Origin: Actinomycetes bacterium
Lineage (GTDB): Bacteria > Actinomycetota > Actinomycetes > Streptosporangiales > Streptosporangiaceae
Assembly (NCBI GenBank): GCA_021792855.1
Contig: JAJYTW010000025.1
Location: forward strand, 1 to 32,848
Length of the DNA stretch: 32,848 nt
Direction of reading: 5' to 3'
Shown here: piece after piece, positions 9,368 through 19,905 of the stretch
Position numbering within the stretch: the first letter of the stretch is position 1
Layout: every line of letters starts with the position of its first letter
Notes under the pieces: model-generated
Databases searched by the model: none
The model's input: only the letters and a program-made list of their open reading frames with translations
What the model was told of the DNA's origin: nothing
Translations under genes and position numbers: made by a program

Positions 9368-10327
9368 ATGGCTTCCCTCCTGCCCGGCCAGGCGCCGCGG
9401 ATCTCGGACCTGCTCGCCTCGGGCCGACGATCGTACTCGTTCGAGTTCATGGCGCCGAAGACCGATGCCGATGAGGCTCAGCTGTGGCGCGCGATCCGCC
9501 GGCTGGAGCCGCTTCGGCCGACCTTCGTCTCGGTCACCTACGGCGCGGGCGGCACCACCAGGGACCGGACCGTGCGGGTGACCGGCCGGATCGCGGCCGA
9601 GACGACGATGACGCCGGTTGGTCACCTGACCGCCGTGGATCACTCGGTCGCCGAACTTCGGCACGTGATCGGCTCCTACGCGGCGGTCGGCGTGCGCAAC
9701 GTGCTCGCGCTCCGCGGCGACCCGCCTGGTGATCCGGCCGGCGAATGGGTGCCGCACCCGGACGGGCTGACCCACGCGATCGACCTGGTCCGCCTGGTCC
9801 GGGCCGCGGGCGACTTCAGCGTGGGTGTCGCCGCCTTCCCCGAGGGGCACGTCAGGTCCGCCAGCGAAGAGCTTGACCTGTCCCACTTCGTGGCCAAGTG
9901 CCAGGCGGGCGCGAGCTTCGCGATCACCCAGATGTTCTTCTTCACCGACGACTTCCTGCGGTTCAGGGATCAGGTGGCGGCCCGGGGCTGCGACGTACCG
10001 ATCATCGCCGGGATCATGCCGATCACCAGCGTGCCGATGATCGACCGCGCGGTGCTGCTGTCCGGCGCGCGGTTCCCGGCCGATCTAGCGAAGGACCTGC
10101 ACGAGCATCAGTCCGACCGCGCCGCGGTCCGCAAGATCGGGGTGGAGTACGCGGCGGGCATGTGTCAGCGCCTGCTCGATGCCGGCGTGGCCGGGCTGCA
10201 CTTCTACACCCTGAACGGATCCCGGGCGACCGGGGAGATCTATCAGATGCTCGGCCTGGCCGATGAGGGCCCGGTGTCGGCCGCCATCGGGTCCCGCAGC
10301 GGCAGCACCGCGCCCATGACGGCGTAG
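9368..10327 (+). CDS. metF: Methylenetetrahydrofolate reductase MetF
   Basis: The 319-aa FAD-dependent TIM-barrel enzyme reduces 5,10-methylene-THF to 5-methyl-THF for methionine synthesis. Seen motifs are YSFEFMAPK, FVSVTYGAGGTTRDRT, NVLALRGDPP, FSVGVAAFPEGH, a QMFFFTDDF block and GIMPITS, followed by LHFYTLN. Length is normal for the bacterial catalytic-domain-only form. It works in the same methyl cycle as MetK, encoded 15 kb away. The last 85 bp overlap the convergent GNAT gene, giving MetF a Ser/Gly-rich tail (about 20 residues after LGLADEG). Confidence 0.96.
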   Translation: MASLLPGQAPRISDLLASGRRSYSFEFMAPKTDADEAQLWRAIRRLEPLRPTFVSVTYGAGGTTRDRTVRVTGRIAAETTMTPVGHLTAVDHSVAELRHVIGSYAAVGVRNVLALRGDPPGDPAGEWVPHPDGLTHAIDLVRLVRAAGDFSVGVAAFPEGHVRSASEELDLSHFVAKCQAGASFAITQMFFFTDDFLRFRDQVAARGCDVPIIAGIMPITSVPMIDRAVLLSGARFPADLAKDLHEHQSDRAAVRKIGVEYAAGMCQRLLDAGVAGLHFYTLNGSRATGEIYQMLGLADEGPVSAAIGSRSGSTAPMTA

Positions 10328-10848
10328 GGCGGGCTGCCGCCGGGGAAGCTGAATCCGGTCAGCAGGTCGCCGAAGCCGACCCGCCGGTATAGCCGCCGCG
10401 CCGTGGTATCCCGGTCCGGGGTGGACAGCACAGCCGTCCGCTCGGTCCGCCCGGCCGTCAGCGCCATCAGCATGGCCGAGCCGATCCCGGCCCGCTGGTG
10501 CTCGGTTCGCACGTGCACCTCGGCGATCTCCATGCAGTCGGCGAGCCAGTCGGCGGCGGCCGGGACCCCGGCCGACCGGGCCAGCGCGGCCCACACCGCG
10601 TCGTACCACCATTGGCCGCCCTGGCCGTGGAAGCCGTAGGCGAAGCCGACCACCGGCCCGCCCGGCCTGGCCCTGACGTGCACGGCGCGGAACGCCGGAT
10701 AGCTGGAGTGCCGGCGCATCAGGTCCAGCCTGCCCGGCAGCAGCGCGGCCTGCGCCTGCATGGCGTCGGCATAAATGGCCAGCAGGATGTCGAGTTCGTC
10801 GAGGAACTCGCGCTGGCTCAGTTCGGTGAGCGAGGTGCCGGCAGCCAT
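10243..10848 (-). CDS. GNAT-family N-acetyltransferase
   Basis: From ATG 10848 the protein is 201 aa. The acetyl-CoA-binding signature appears as VHVRTEHQRAGIGSAMLMAL (the R/Q-x-x-G-x-G/A loop) and a second block, TARRLYRRVGF, matches the C-terminal helix of GNATs. The position next to metF and the IdsB-like gene is that of M. tuberculosis Rv2170, reported as an isocitrate dehydrogenase acetyltransferase; function here is only inferred by synteny. A longer frame begins at 10956, but ATG 10848 is favoured by a -10 element just upstream and by an unstructured Arg-rich extension in the longer version. Its 3' end overlaps metF by 85 bp. Confidence 0.85.
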   Translation of the reverse strand: MAAGTSLTELSQREFLDELDILLAIYADAMQAQAALLPGRLDLMRRHSSYPAFRAVHVRARPGGPVVGFAYGFHGQGGQWWYDAVWAALARSAGVPAAADWLADCMEIAEVHVRTEHQRAGIGSAMLMALTAGRTERTAVLSTPDRDTTARRLYRRVGFGDLLTGFSFPGGSPPYAVMGAVLPLRDPMAADTGPSSARPSI

Positions 10849-10855
10849 CCCACTT

Positions 10856-10861
10856 ACCCTA
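10856..10861 (-). promoter_or_regulatory. -10 element for a leaderless GNAT transcript
   Basis: Minus-strand TAGGGT ends 7 bases before ATG 10848. This supports that start over the upstream in-frame one at 10956, since a transcript starting here could not include it. Confidence 0.4.
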
Positions 10862-10972
10862 CGCGACCTGGCACTCGCGGGTCCTCGCCCGCGCAGAGTG
10901 AACCGCGGCCGGACCGGATTGTCAGACCCCGCGGCTATCTTCGAACTCACCAGCAAATGGATGGACAGTCAA

Positions 10973-10988
10973 GCGAATGTATGTTCGA
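10973..10988. promoter_or_regulatory. SOS-box-like (LexA) palindrome
   Basis: GCGAATGTATGTTCGA has a perfect right half GTTCGA and a left half with CGAA intact, spaced by 4 bases as in the actinobacterial LexA site (CGAAC-N4-GTTCG). Only one base departs from the 10 defined inner positions. A further TCGAAC half-site lies at 10941-10946. It is 117 bp upstream of the HEPN gene and about 125 bp upstream of the divergent GNAT gene. The rest of 10862-11092 holds no gene. Confidence 0.45.
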
Positions 10989-11104
10989 ATACGGGAGTGG
11001 GAGCGCCCGGCCGTCCACCCCCCGGTTGGCCGGGATCGCGGCCGGGCGCGGTGTGGGGAAGCGCCCGCCCGGTTCGCCCCCACAGCGGAAACGGAGGTCA
11101 CGCC

Positions 11105-11551
11105 GTGAACACGATCACGAGGGCTCGACAGGACCCGGTGCGCTGCCGGGTGGCGCCGTCGGTGCTCGCGCTGCTTGAGTCGGCCAGGCGCGGACTCTCG
11201 TCGGCGGAGGAGGACGTGTCCGCTGCCGGGCGGTACGTGGGCGCGCATCTGGCCGCGTTGCGCGCGGCCGCGGCGATCGTCACGGCGAAGTCCGAGCCGG
11301 CCTCCCGCCGGAGGCGGCCGCAGAGCGTCTGGGAACTGCTGCCGCGGGTCGAGCCGACGCTGAGCGAGTGGGCGGCGTTCTTCGCCGCCGGGGCAGGTAA
11401 GCGCGCGGCGGCCGAGGCCGGCCTGCCGCAGGCGGTCTCGCCGCGGGAAGCCGATGAGCTGCTCAGGGACGCGGCCACCTTCATCGCGCTGGCCGAGAAC
11501 GCCCTGGGCGTGCCGGCACAGGCGCCGCTGCCGCTGGCAACGGCGATTTGA
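11105..11551 (+). CDS. SAV_6107-family HEPN-domain protein
   Basis: The 148-aa protein starts at GTG 11105, seven bases after a clear GGAGG (11093-11097). It is alpha-helical throughout, with a segment AGRYVGAHLAALRAAAAIV (41-59) and a second block SVWELLPRVEPTLSEWAAFFAAGAGKRAAAEAG (74-106). I recognise both from the actinobacterial SAV_6107 HEPN family, whose role is unknown. An R-x4-H pattern (Arg43, His48) is present, as in HEPN ribonucleases, but it lies in the helix shared by non-catalytic HEPN proteins too, so activity is not implied. No partner nucleotidyltransferase is adjacent. The SOS-like site upstream hints at damage-linked expression. Confidence 0.8.
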   Translation: MNTITRARQDPVRCRVAPSVLALLESARRGLSSAEEDVSAAGRYVGAHLAALRAAAAIVTAKSEPASRRRRPQSVWELLPRVEPTLSEWAAFFAAGAGKRAAAEAGLPQAVSPREADELLRDAATFIALAENALGVPAQAPLPLATAI

Positions 11552-11568
11552 GGCTAGCCCCGGGCTGG

Positions 11569-11596
11569 GCCCGCACTCCCTGGCGTCCCCGCGGGC
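11569..11596. terminator. Possible bidirectional terminator between HEPN gene and bldD
   Basis: GCCCGC (11569-11574) and GCGGGC (11591-11596) can pair across a 16-nt loop in the 45-bp gap between two convergent genes. The right arm abuts the bldD stop codon. The hairpin is short, so this is tentative. Confidence 0.3.
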
Positions 11597-12091
11597 TCAG
11601 ACCGACTCGATCGCCCCGCGAGCGGTCGAGTCGAGGATTCCCCAGCTGATGAGCTCTTCGGTGAGATCGGCGGGAGTGCGGTCGTAGATCACGGCGAGCG
11701 ACCGGAGGTCCTCCTGGCGGATGGACAGGACGCGGCCGTTGTAGTCCCCGCGCTGACTCTGGATCGTGGCTACGTATCTGGCCAGCGGGCCGGCCTGGTC
11801 CTTGGGCAGCTGAGACATCCGCTCCAGGTCGATCACGAGCTTGGGCGCCGGGGTCAGCGGGCCCGGTGCGGCGTCGCCGGGGAGCAGTTCCGAGACCGGG
11901 ACGCCGTAGAAGTCGGCAAGCTCGGCGAGCTTCTGGACGGTCACCGAGCGGTCACCGCGCTCATAGGAGCCAACGACGACGGCCTTCCAGCGGCCGCGGG
12001 ACTTCTCCTCCACGCCGTGCAGAGAGAGTCCCTGCTGGGTGCGGATGGCGCGGAGCCGTGCGCCGAGAGTTTTCGCGTAGTCAGATGGCAT
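11597..12091 (-). CDS. bldD: Developmental master regulator BldD
   Basis: The 164-aa protein is near-identical along its N-terminal XRE-type HTH domain to Streptomyces BldD as I recall it: YAKTLGARLRAIRTQQGLSL, then GRWKAVVVGSYERGDR. BldD represses sporulation genes and dimerises through cyclic di-GMP bound to its C-terminal domain. The ligand motif RGD-x8-RQDD is present as Arg114-Gly115-Asp116 and Arg125-Gln126-Glu127-Asp128, so one Asp is replaced by Glu. A candidate BldD box lies 54 bp upstream, consistent with autoregulation. It is divergent from the pyr operon, as in Streptomyces. A weak AGGGAA ribosome-binding site lies before ATG 12091. Confidence 0.95.
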   Translation of the reverse strand: MPSDYAKTLGARLRAIRTQQGLSLHGVEEKSRGRWKAVVVGSYERGDRSVTVQKLAELADFYGVPVSELLPGDAAPGPLTPAPKLVIDLERMSQLPKDQAGPLARYVATIQSQRGDYNGRVLSIRQEDLRSLAVIYDRTPADLTEELISWGILDSTARGAIESV

Positions 12092-12144
12092 GGATTCTCA
12101 GTTCCCTGGGCTCAGTAGGCAGACGCCGGCAGACGTCGACAGTG

Positions 12145-12159
12145 GTTACGCACAGTGAC
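12145..12159. promoter_or_regulatory. Candidate BldD box upstream of bldD
   Basis: GTTACGCACAGTGAC matches the published 15-bp BldD consensus nTnACnC(A/T)GnGTnAn at 8 of 9 defined positions, read on either strand, as expected for a pseudo-palindrome. It is 54-68 bp upstream of the bldD start. BldD is known to repress its own gene in Streptomyces. The rest of the 337-bp divergent region shows no gene. Confidence 0.6.
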
Positions 12160-12365
12160 GGTAGGACCAGACTACGACAAGGTCAAGTCGATCGGCAAAA
12201 AGTGGCCTAACTGTCACTTCACGCCTAACACCGCTGGCACCGTGGCGAGTCGTGATGAGATTGGAGGCAAGCCGCAAACCGGGCTGTCCGGGCGCAGGGC
12301 CGGAGTCCGGACATCGGCCGCTACCCAGTGTGCTTCCCGGCGCCGTGCCCGGCCAGGGCAACTGA

Positions 12366-12371
12366 TAGGTT
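12366..12371 (+). promoter_or_regulatory. -10 element of the pyr operon
   Basis: TAGGTT would start transcription near 12378, about 18 bases before the PyrR-type hairpin, giving a leader of about 50 nt. No good -35 is visible. Confidence 0.4.
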
Positions 12372-12395
12372 AGTGGCGTTCGACGTCCTTTAAGG

Positions 12396-13923
<1,528 letters not shown>

Positions 13924-13927
<4 letters not shown>

Positions 13928-15267
13928 GCACGTCGGCGGAGACCGAGTCGGACTGGGTGATCCGCGGTGCCAGCCTGACCGGCGGTGATCCCGCGGACAT
14001 CACGATCTCCGGCGGCCTGATCACCGCTGTCGGCCCCGCCGGGACGGCGAGCCAGGGCCGGGCCCGGGTGCTCGACGCGACCGGCCTGATCGCCCTGCCG
14101 GGCCTGGTGGACCTGCACACTCACCTGCGCGAGCCGGGCCGGGAGGATGCCGAGACCGTCGCCACCGGGACCGCCGCCGCCGCGCTCGGCGGGTATACGG
14201 CGGTGCACGCGATGGCCAACACCGACCCGGTCGCCGACACCGCCGGGGTGGTCGAGCAGGTGTGGCGACTCGGCCAGCAGGCCGGGCGCTGCGACGTCTG
14301 GCCGGTCGGCGCGGTGACCACCGGCCTGGGCGGGACCGCGCTGGCCGAGCTTGGCGCGATGGCCGACTCCGCGGCCCGGGTCCGGCTGTTCTCCGACGAC
14401 GGCCAGTGCGTCGCCGACGCCCGGCTGATGCGCCGGGCGCTGGAGTACGTGAAGGCGTTCGACGGGGTGGTCGCCCAGCACGCCCAGGAGCCCCGGCTGA
14501 CCGAGGGCGCGCAGGTCAACGAGGGCGAGATCTCGGCCAGGCTGGGCCTGACCGGCTGGCCGGCGGTGGCCGAGGAGGCGATCATCGCGCGGGACTGCCT
14601 GCTCGCCGCGCACGTGGGCTCGGCGCTGCACGTCTGCCACGTCTCCACCGCCGGGTCGGTCGAGATCCTGCGCTGGGCCAAGGCCAAGGGATGGCGGGTG
14701 ACCGCCGAGGTGACCCCGCACCATCTGCTGCTCACCGACGAACTGGCGACCGGGTATGACCCGGTCTTCAAGGTCAATCCGCCGCTCCGGACCGCCGCCG
14801 ACGTCGCGGCGCTGCGCGAGGGCCTGGCCGACGGCACGATCGACTGCGTCGCCACCGACCACGCTCCGCATCCGGCCGAGGCCAAGCAGACCGAGTGGGG
14901 CGAGGCGGCGTTCGGCATGACCGGCCTGGAGACCGCGCTCCGCGTCGTGCAGCAGGCGATGGTCGATACCGGCCTGCTGGACTGGGCGGGCGTGGCCGAC
15001 CGGATGTCGCTGCGCCCGGCCGTGATCGGCCGGCTCCGCGATCGCGGGCCCGGCGCCGCCGATACCAGGCAGGGCGGCCCGGTCGCGGTCGGCTACCCGG
15101 CGAACCTGGTGCTCTATGACCCGGCGCCGGGGCTCCCGGTGGATACCGGGACGCACGCGTCGCGCAGCAGGAACTCCCCGTACGCGGGAATGAAGTTGCC
15201 CGGTCAGGTGATCGCGACGTTTCTCCGCGGCACCCCGACCGTGCTGGCGGGAAGGCTGGTCCGGTGA
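13924..15267 (+). CDS. pyrC: Dihydroorotase PyrC
   Basis: The 447-aa type I dihydroorotase closes carbamoyl-aspartate to dihydroorotate. The metal-binding HxH is His65 and His67 in [10 protein letters not shown]. Later ligands and substrate residues are in [32 protein letters not shown] and [13 protein letters not shown]. Length and motifs indicate an active enzyme, not an inactive PyrC-prime. It ends inside the carA start region. As I recall, Streptomyces has a small membrane-protein gene between pyrC and carA; it is missing here. Confidence 0.97.
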
Positions 15268-16457
15268 TGGGGCAGGAAGCAAGCACGATGTCCGGCCCGC
15301 CGGCCATCCTGGTGCTCGAGGACGGCACCGCGTTCCGCGGCACGGCGTTCGGAGCGGCGGGCGAGACGTTCGGCGAGGCCGTGTTCAACACCGGGATGAC
15401 CGGTTACCAGGAGACGCTAACCGACCCCTCCTACGCCGGGCAGATCGTCGCGATGACCGCGCCGCACATCGGCAACACCGGGATCAACGACGAGGACAAC
15501 GAGTCGCGCCGGGTCTGGGTCAGCGGCTTCGTGATCCGCGAGGCGAGCCCGATCACCTCGAACTGGCGCTCGGCCAGGTCACTGGACGACGAACTGCGTG
15601 CCGCCGGAGTGACCGCGATCGCGATCAGTGGCACCCGGGCGCTGACCCTGCACCTGCGCGAGCGCGGCGCGATGCGGGCCGCGATCAGCACGGTCGAGAC
15701 CGATCCGGCGGCGCTGGTCGAGCGGGTGCTCGCGAGCCCGCCGATGACCGGCGCCGATCTGGCCCGGGAGGTCAGCACGCCGGAGCCGTACCTGGTCACC
15801 CCGCCGCCGGGCACGCCGGTCAGGTTCCGGGTGACCGCGGTGGACCTGGGCGTCAAGACCGCGACCCCGCTGGCGATGGCCAGCCAGGGCTGCGAGGTGC
15901 GGGTGCTGCCGGCCACTGCCACGGCCGGGCAGATCCTGGCGGGCGATCCGGACGGCGTTTTCTTCTCTAACGGCCCCGGCGACCCGGCTGCCTGCGGTTA
16001 CGCGGTCGAGGCGATGGCCGGAGTGCTTGCCGCCCGGGTGCCGGTGTTCGGCATCTGCCTGGGCAGCCAGATCCTGGGCCAGGCCCTCGGGCTGCCCACC
16101 TACAAGCTGCGGTTCGGGCACCGGGGCGTGAACCAGCCGGTGGCCGACCTGCGCACCGGCCGGGTCCAGATCACCAGCCACAACCACGGGTTCGCGGTCG
16201 CGATGCCAGGCGGCGGCGAGGCGGGCCCGGCCGGGGCAGGGACCCTGGCCGGCGCCGAGCGCGCGATCCGGTTCGGCACGAACTTCGGGGAGGCCGAGGT
16301 CACCCACGTCAATCTCAACGATGGCGTGGTGGAGGGCCTGCGCCTGCTCGACGCACCGGCGTTCAGCGTGCAGTACCACCCTGAGGCCGCGCCAGGGCCG
16401 CACGACGCGGCCGGGCTGTTCGCCGAGTTCGCGGACCTGATGGAGCGCGCCCGATGA
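15267..16457 (+). CDS. carA: Carbamoyl-phosphate synthase small (glutaminase) subunit CarA
   Basis: The 396-aa subunit hydrolyses glutamine and passes ammonia to CarB. The N-terminal CarA domain begins AILVLEDGTAFRGTAFG and contains FNTGMTGYQE. The class I amidotransferase domain has the nucleophile in FGICLGSQILG and the catalytic His in VQYHPEA. In GICLGSQ a Ser replaces the more common His, a position that also varies in other actinobacteria. The start is ambiguous: ATG 15267 overlaps the pyrC stop, while ATG 15288 has an AGGAAG site eight bases upstream and fits the family N-terminus better. Confidence 0.96.
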   Translation: MGQEASTMSGPPAILVLEDGTAFRGTAFGAAGETFGEAVFNTGMTGYQETLTDPSYAGQIVAMTAPHIGNTGINDEDNESRRVWVSGFVIREASPITSNWRSARSLDDELRAAGVTAIAISGTRALTLHLRERGAMRAAISTVETDPAALVERVLASPPMTGADLAREVSTPEPYLVTPPPGTPVRFRVTAVDLGVKTATPLAMASQGCEVRVLPATATAGQILAGDPDGVFFSNGPGDPAACGYAVEAMAGVLAARVPVFGICLGSQILGQALGLPTYKLRFGHRGVNQPVADLRTGRVQITSHNHGFAVAMPGGGEAGPAGAGTLAGAERAIRFGTNFGEAEVTHVNLNDGVVEGLRLLDAPAFSVQYHPEAAPGPHDAAGLFAEFADLMERAR

Positions 16458-16600
16458 GCGTCAGCCGGGCGACCGGCCCGGTCCCGGGCGGGCTGGCTGC
16501 GGCTGATCCCCGGTCATGGCATCCGGGGACCAGCCGCCACGACCTCAACGCCGGCGGCGGCGCGGCAGTTCCAGCGAGCACCGGGAAGGCGGTGGCTTGA
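16454..16600 (+). CDS. Candidate 48-aa small protein between carA and carB
   Basis: An open frame of 48 codons plus stop fits exactly between the two subunit genes. Its ATG overlaps the carA stop as ATGA, and its TGA shares its last base with the carB ATG (TGATG). This is the junction style used throughout the operon. About 80 percent of third codon positions are G or C, somewhat lower than I would expect of the neighbours. The product starts [13 protein letters not shown], has no membrane segment or recognisable motif, and is rich in Gly, Ala and Ser. It may be a real small protein, a translational relay keeping ribosomes moving from carA to carB, or a chance frame. Confidence 0.4.
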   Translation: MSVSRATGPVPGGLAAADPRSWHPGTSRHDLNAGGGAAVPASTGKAVA

Positions 16601-19600
16601 TGCCCAGGCGAGCTGACCTGAACTCGGTGCTGGTGATCGGCTCCGGGCCGATCGTGATCGGCCAGGCCTGCGAGTTCGACTACTCCGGCACCCAGGCGTG
16701 CCGGGTGCTGCGCGAGGAGGGGATCAGGGTCAGCCTGGTCAACTCCAACCCGGCCACGATCATGACCGACCCCGAGTTCGCCGACGCCACCTATATCGAG
16801 CCGATCACGCCCGAGGTGCTTGAGAAGGTGATCGCCGTCGAGCGGCCGGACGCGATCCTGCCGACGCTGGGCGGCCAGACGGCGCTGAACGCGGCGGTCG
16901 CGCTGCACGAGGCCGGAACGCTGGCTGCCTACGGGGTGGAACTGATCGGCGCCGACATCGACGCGATCAAGGCGGGCGAGGACCGGCAGAGATTCAAGGA
17001 GATCGTCACCGGCCTCGGCGGCGAGGTGGCCCGCAGCGTGATCTGCCACACCCTGGACGAGTGCGAGCGGGCGGCCGCCGAACTCGGCTACCCGGTCGTG
17101 GTCCGGCCGTCGTTCACGCTCGGCGGCACCGGCTCGGGGATCGCCAGGGACCTGGCCGACCTGCACCGGATCGCCGGGGCCGGGCTGGACGCCAGCCCGG
17201 TCACCGAGGTGCTGCTGGAAGAGTCGATCATCGGCTGGAAGGAATACGAGCTCGAGCTGATGCGGGACCGCAACGACAACGTCGTGGTGGTCTGCTCGAT
17301 CGAGAACGTGGACCCGATGGGCGTGCATACCGGTGATTCGGTGACCGTCGCCCCGGCGATGACCCTGACCGACCGCGAGTACCAGAAGATGCGCGACCTG
17401 GCGATCGCGGTGCTGCGCGCGGTCGGCGTGGACACCGGCGGCTGCAACATCCAGTTCGCCGTGCACCCGCGGACCGGCCGGATGGTCGTGATCGAGCTGA
17501 ACCCGCGGGTCTCCCGGTCCAGCGCGCTGGCCTCCAAGGCCACCGGGTTCCCGATCGCCAAGATCGCGGCCCGGCTGGCGATCGGCTACACGCTGGACGA
17601 GATCCGCAACGACATCACCGGCGTCACCCCGGCCAGCTTCGAGCCCGCCCTGGACTACGTCGTGGTGAAGGTGCCCAGGTTCGCGTTCGAGAAGTTCCCC
17701 GGCGCCGATCCGGTGCTGACCACGCATATGAAGTCGGTCGGCGAGGCGATGGCGATCGGCCGGAGCTTCGGCGAGGCGCTCCAGAAGGCGCTGCGGTCGC
17801 TGGAGAACCCGTCGGCGCCGCTGTCCTGGGCCGCGCCGCCGGGGGACCGGGCCGAGCTGACCGCGGCCTGCGCCGTCCCGCACGACGGCCGGATCGGCAC
17901 CCTGCACCAGGCCCTCCGGGCCGGCGCGACGGCGCCCGAGCTTGCCGAGGCGAGCGGCATCGACCCCTGGTTCGTCGAGCAGATCGCCTTGATCGAGGAG
18001 CACGCCAGGCGGCTCGCGGCGGCCAGTCCGCTGACCGCCGACGATCTTCGCGAGGCGAAGGCCGCGGGCTTCTCCGACAGCCAGATCGGGCAGCTAACCT
18101 CCCGGTCCGAAGCCGCGGTGCGGGATCTGCGGCACGCGCTGGGCGTCCGCCCGGCCTACCACACGGTGGACACCTGCGCGGCCGAGTTCGCCGCCACCAC
18201 CCCGTACCTGTACTCCAGCTACGACGAGTTCTCCGAGGTCCCGCCGTCGGACCGGCCCAAGGTGATCATCCTGGGCAGCGGGCCGAACCGGATCGGCCAG
18301 GGGATCGAGTTCGACTACGCCTGCGTGCACGCGTGCTTCGCGGCCGCCCAGGCCGGCTTCGAGACCGTCATGGTCAACTGCAACCCCGAGACCGTCTCCA
18401 CCGACTACGACACCTCAGACCGGCTCTACTTCGAGCCGCTGACGCTTGAGGACGTGCTCGAGGTGGTGGCGGCCGAGCAGGCCTCCGGCCAGGTGGCCGG
18501 GCTGATCGTGACGCTCGGCGGGCAGACGCCGCTCGGCCTGGCCAGGTCGCTGGCCGCGGCCGGTGTGCCGATCCTCGGCACCTCGCCCGAGGCGATCCAC
18601 CTGGCCGAGGACCGCGCCGAGTTCAGCGCCGTGCTGGCCGCCGCCGGGCTGAACGCGCCGCGGCACGGCACCGCCATGTCGGTCGGCGACGCGGAGACGA
18701 TCGCGACCGAGATCGGCTACCCGGTGCTGGTCCGGCCGTCCTACGTGCTCGGCGGCCGCGGGATGGAGATCGTCTACGACGCGGCTACGCTGCGCGGCTA
18801 CGTGCAGCGGGCCACCCTGGCCAGCCCGGAGCATCCGGTGCTGATCGACCGGTTCCTCGACGACGCGATCGAGATCGACGTGGACGCCCTGTTCGACGGC
18901 GAGGAACTGTATCTCGGCGGCGTGATGGAGCACATCGAGGAGGCGGGCATCCACTCCGGCGACTCCGCCTGCGCGCTGCCGCCGATCACCCTCGACCCGG
19001 AGAACATCGCGGCCGTGCGCGCCGCGACCGAGGCGATCGCCAGGGGAGTGGGCGTGCGCGGCCTGCTCAACGTCCAGTACGCGCTGGCCGCCGGGGTGCT
19101 GTACGTGCTCGAGGCGAACCCGCGGGCGTCCCGCACGGTCCCGTTCGTGTCCAAGGCGACCGGGGTGCCGCTGGCCAAGGCGGCCACCAGGGTGATGCTC
19201 GGCGCCACGATCGCGGACCTGCGGGCGGACGGGTCGCTGGCGGCCGACGGAGACGGCGGCACGCTGCCGATGGACGCGCCGATCGCGGTGAAGGAGGCGG
19301 TGCTCCCGTTCAGCCGGTTCGTGGACCGCAGCGGGGCGGGCGTGGACACCCTGCTCGGCCCGGAGATGCGCTCCACCGGCGAGGTGATGGGCCTGGACGA
19401 GTCGTTCGGGGTGGCCTACGCGAAGTCACAGTCCGCCGCCTACGGATCGCTGCCGGTCAAGGGCCGGGCCTTCGTCTCGGTGGCCAGCAAGGACAAGCGG
19501 TCGATGATCTTCCCGGTCAAGCGCCTGGCCGATCTGGGTTTCGAGATCTGGGCGACTAGCGGAACGGGCGAGGTCCTGCGGCGGAACGGCGTCCATGCGA

Positions 19601-19905
19601 CGATCGTCCGGAAGCACAGCGACGGCCGCGGTCCCGGCGGGGAGCCGACGATCGTGGAGCGGATCCTGGCCGGCCAGGTCGACCTGGTGATCAACACGCC
19701 GTTCGGCGGGCCGGGCAAGCCCGGGCCACGCCGGGACGGGTATGAGATCCGCACCGCCGCGGTGCGCCGCGGCCTGCCGTGCGTGACCACGATCGCCGGC
19801 CTGGCCGCCGTGGTCCAGGGCATCGAGGCGATCAAGAGGAACGAGGTCGGGGTGCGGTCACTTCAGCAGCACGCCGCCCGCATCCGGCGGGACGGTCGGC
19901 CATGA
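16600..19905 (+). CDS. carB: Carbamoyl-phosphate synthase large subunit CarB
   Basis: The 1101-aa subunit makes carbamoyl phosphate from bicarbonate, ammonia and two ATP. Two homologous halves are visible. The first begins [20 protein letters not shown] near residue 8 and the second begins [20 protein letters not shown] near residue 556. Each has an ATP-grasp domain ([30 protein letters not shown]). The C-terminal MGS-like allosteric domain ([26 protein letters not shown]) is where UMP or ornithine would act. ATG 16600 was chosen because the family N-terminus begins here, with GGGAAGG 10 bases upstream; an in-frame ATG at 16516 adds a basic non-conserved stretch. It overlaps pyrK as ATGA. Confidence 0.98.
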   Translation: MPRRADLNSVLVIGSGPIVIGQACEFDYSGTQACRVLREEGIRVSLVNSNPATIMTDPEFADATYIEPITPEVLEKVIAVERPDAILPTLGGQTALNAAVALHEAGTLAAYGVELIGADIDAIKAGEDRQRFKEIVTGLGGEVARSVICHTLDECERAAAELGYPVVVRPSFTLGGTGSGIARDLADLHRIAGAGLDASPVTEVLLEESIIGWKEYELELMRDRNDNVVVVCSIENVDPMGVHTGDSVTVAPAMTLTDREYQKMRDLAIAVLRAVGVDTGGCNIQFAVHPRTGRMVVIELNPRVSRSSALASKATGFPIAKIAARLAIGYTLDEIRNDITGVTPASFEPALDYVVVKVPRFAFEKFPGADPVLTTHMKSVGEAMAIGRSFGEALQKALRSLENPSAPLSWAAPPGDRAELTAACAVPHDGRIGTLHQALRAGATAPELAEASGIDPWFVEQIALIEEHARRLAAASPLTADDLREAKAAGFSDSQIGQLTSRSEAAVRDLRHALGVRPAYHTVDTCAAEFAATTPYLYSSYDEFSEVPPSDRPKVIILGSGPNRIGQGIEFDYACVHACFAAAQAGFETVMVNCNPETVSTDYDTSDRLYFEPLTLEDVLEVVAAEQASGQVAGLIVTLGGQTPLGLARSLAAAGVPILGTSPEAIHLAEDRAEFSAVLAAAGLNAPRHGTAMSVGDAETIATEIGYPVLVRPSYVLGGRGMEIVYDAATLRGYVQRATLASPEHPVLIDRFLDDAIEIDVDALFDGEELYLGGVMEHIEEAGIHSGDSACALPPITLDPENIAAVRAATEAIARGVGVRGLLNVQYALAAGVLYVLEANPRASRTVPFVSKATGVPLAKAATRVMLGATIADLRADGSLAADGDGGTLPMDAPIAVKEAVLPFSRFVDRSGAGVDTLLGPEMRSTGEVMGLDESFGVAYAKSQSAAYGSLPVKGRAFVSVASKDKRSMIFPVKRLADLGFEIWATSGTGEVLRRNGVHATIVRKHSDGRGPGGEPTIVERILAGQVDLVINTPFGGPGKPGPRRDGYEIRTAAVRRGLPCVTTIAGLAAVVQGIEAIKRNEVGVRSLQQHAARIRRDGRP

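Noticed and set aside
16363-18003. Long minus-strand frame opposite carA and carB
   Set aside because: Antisense shadow of highly conserved CarB sequence, with no recognisable domain.
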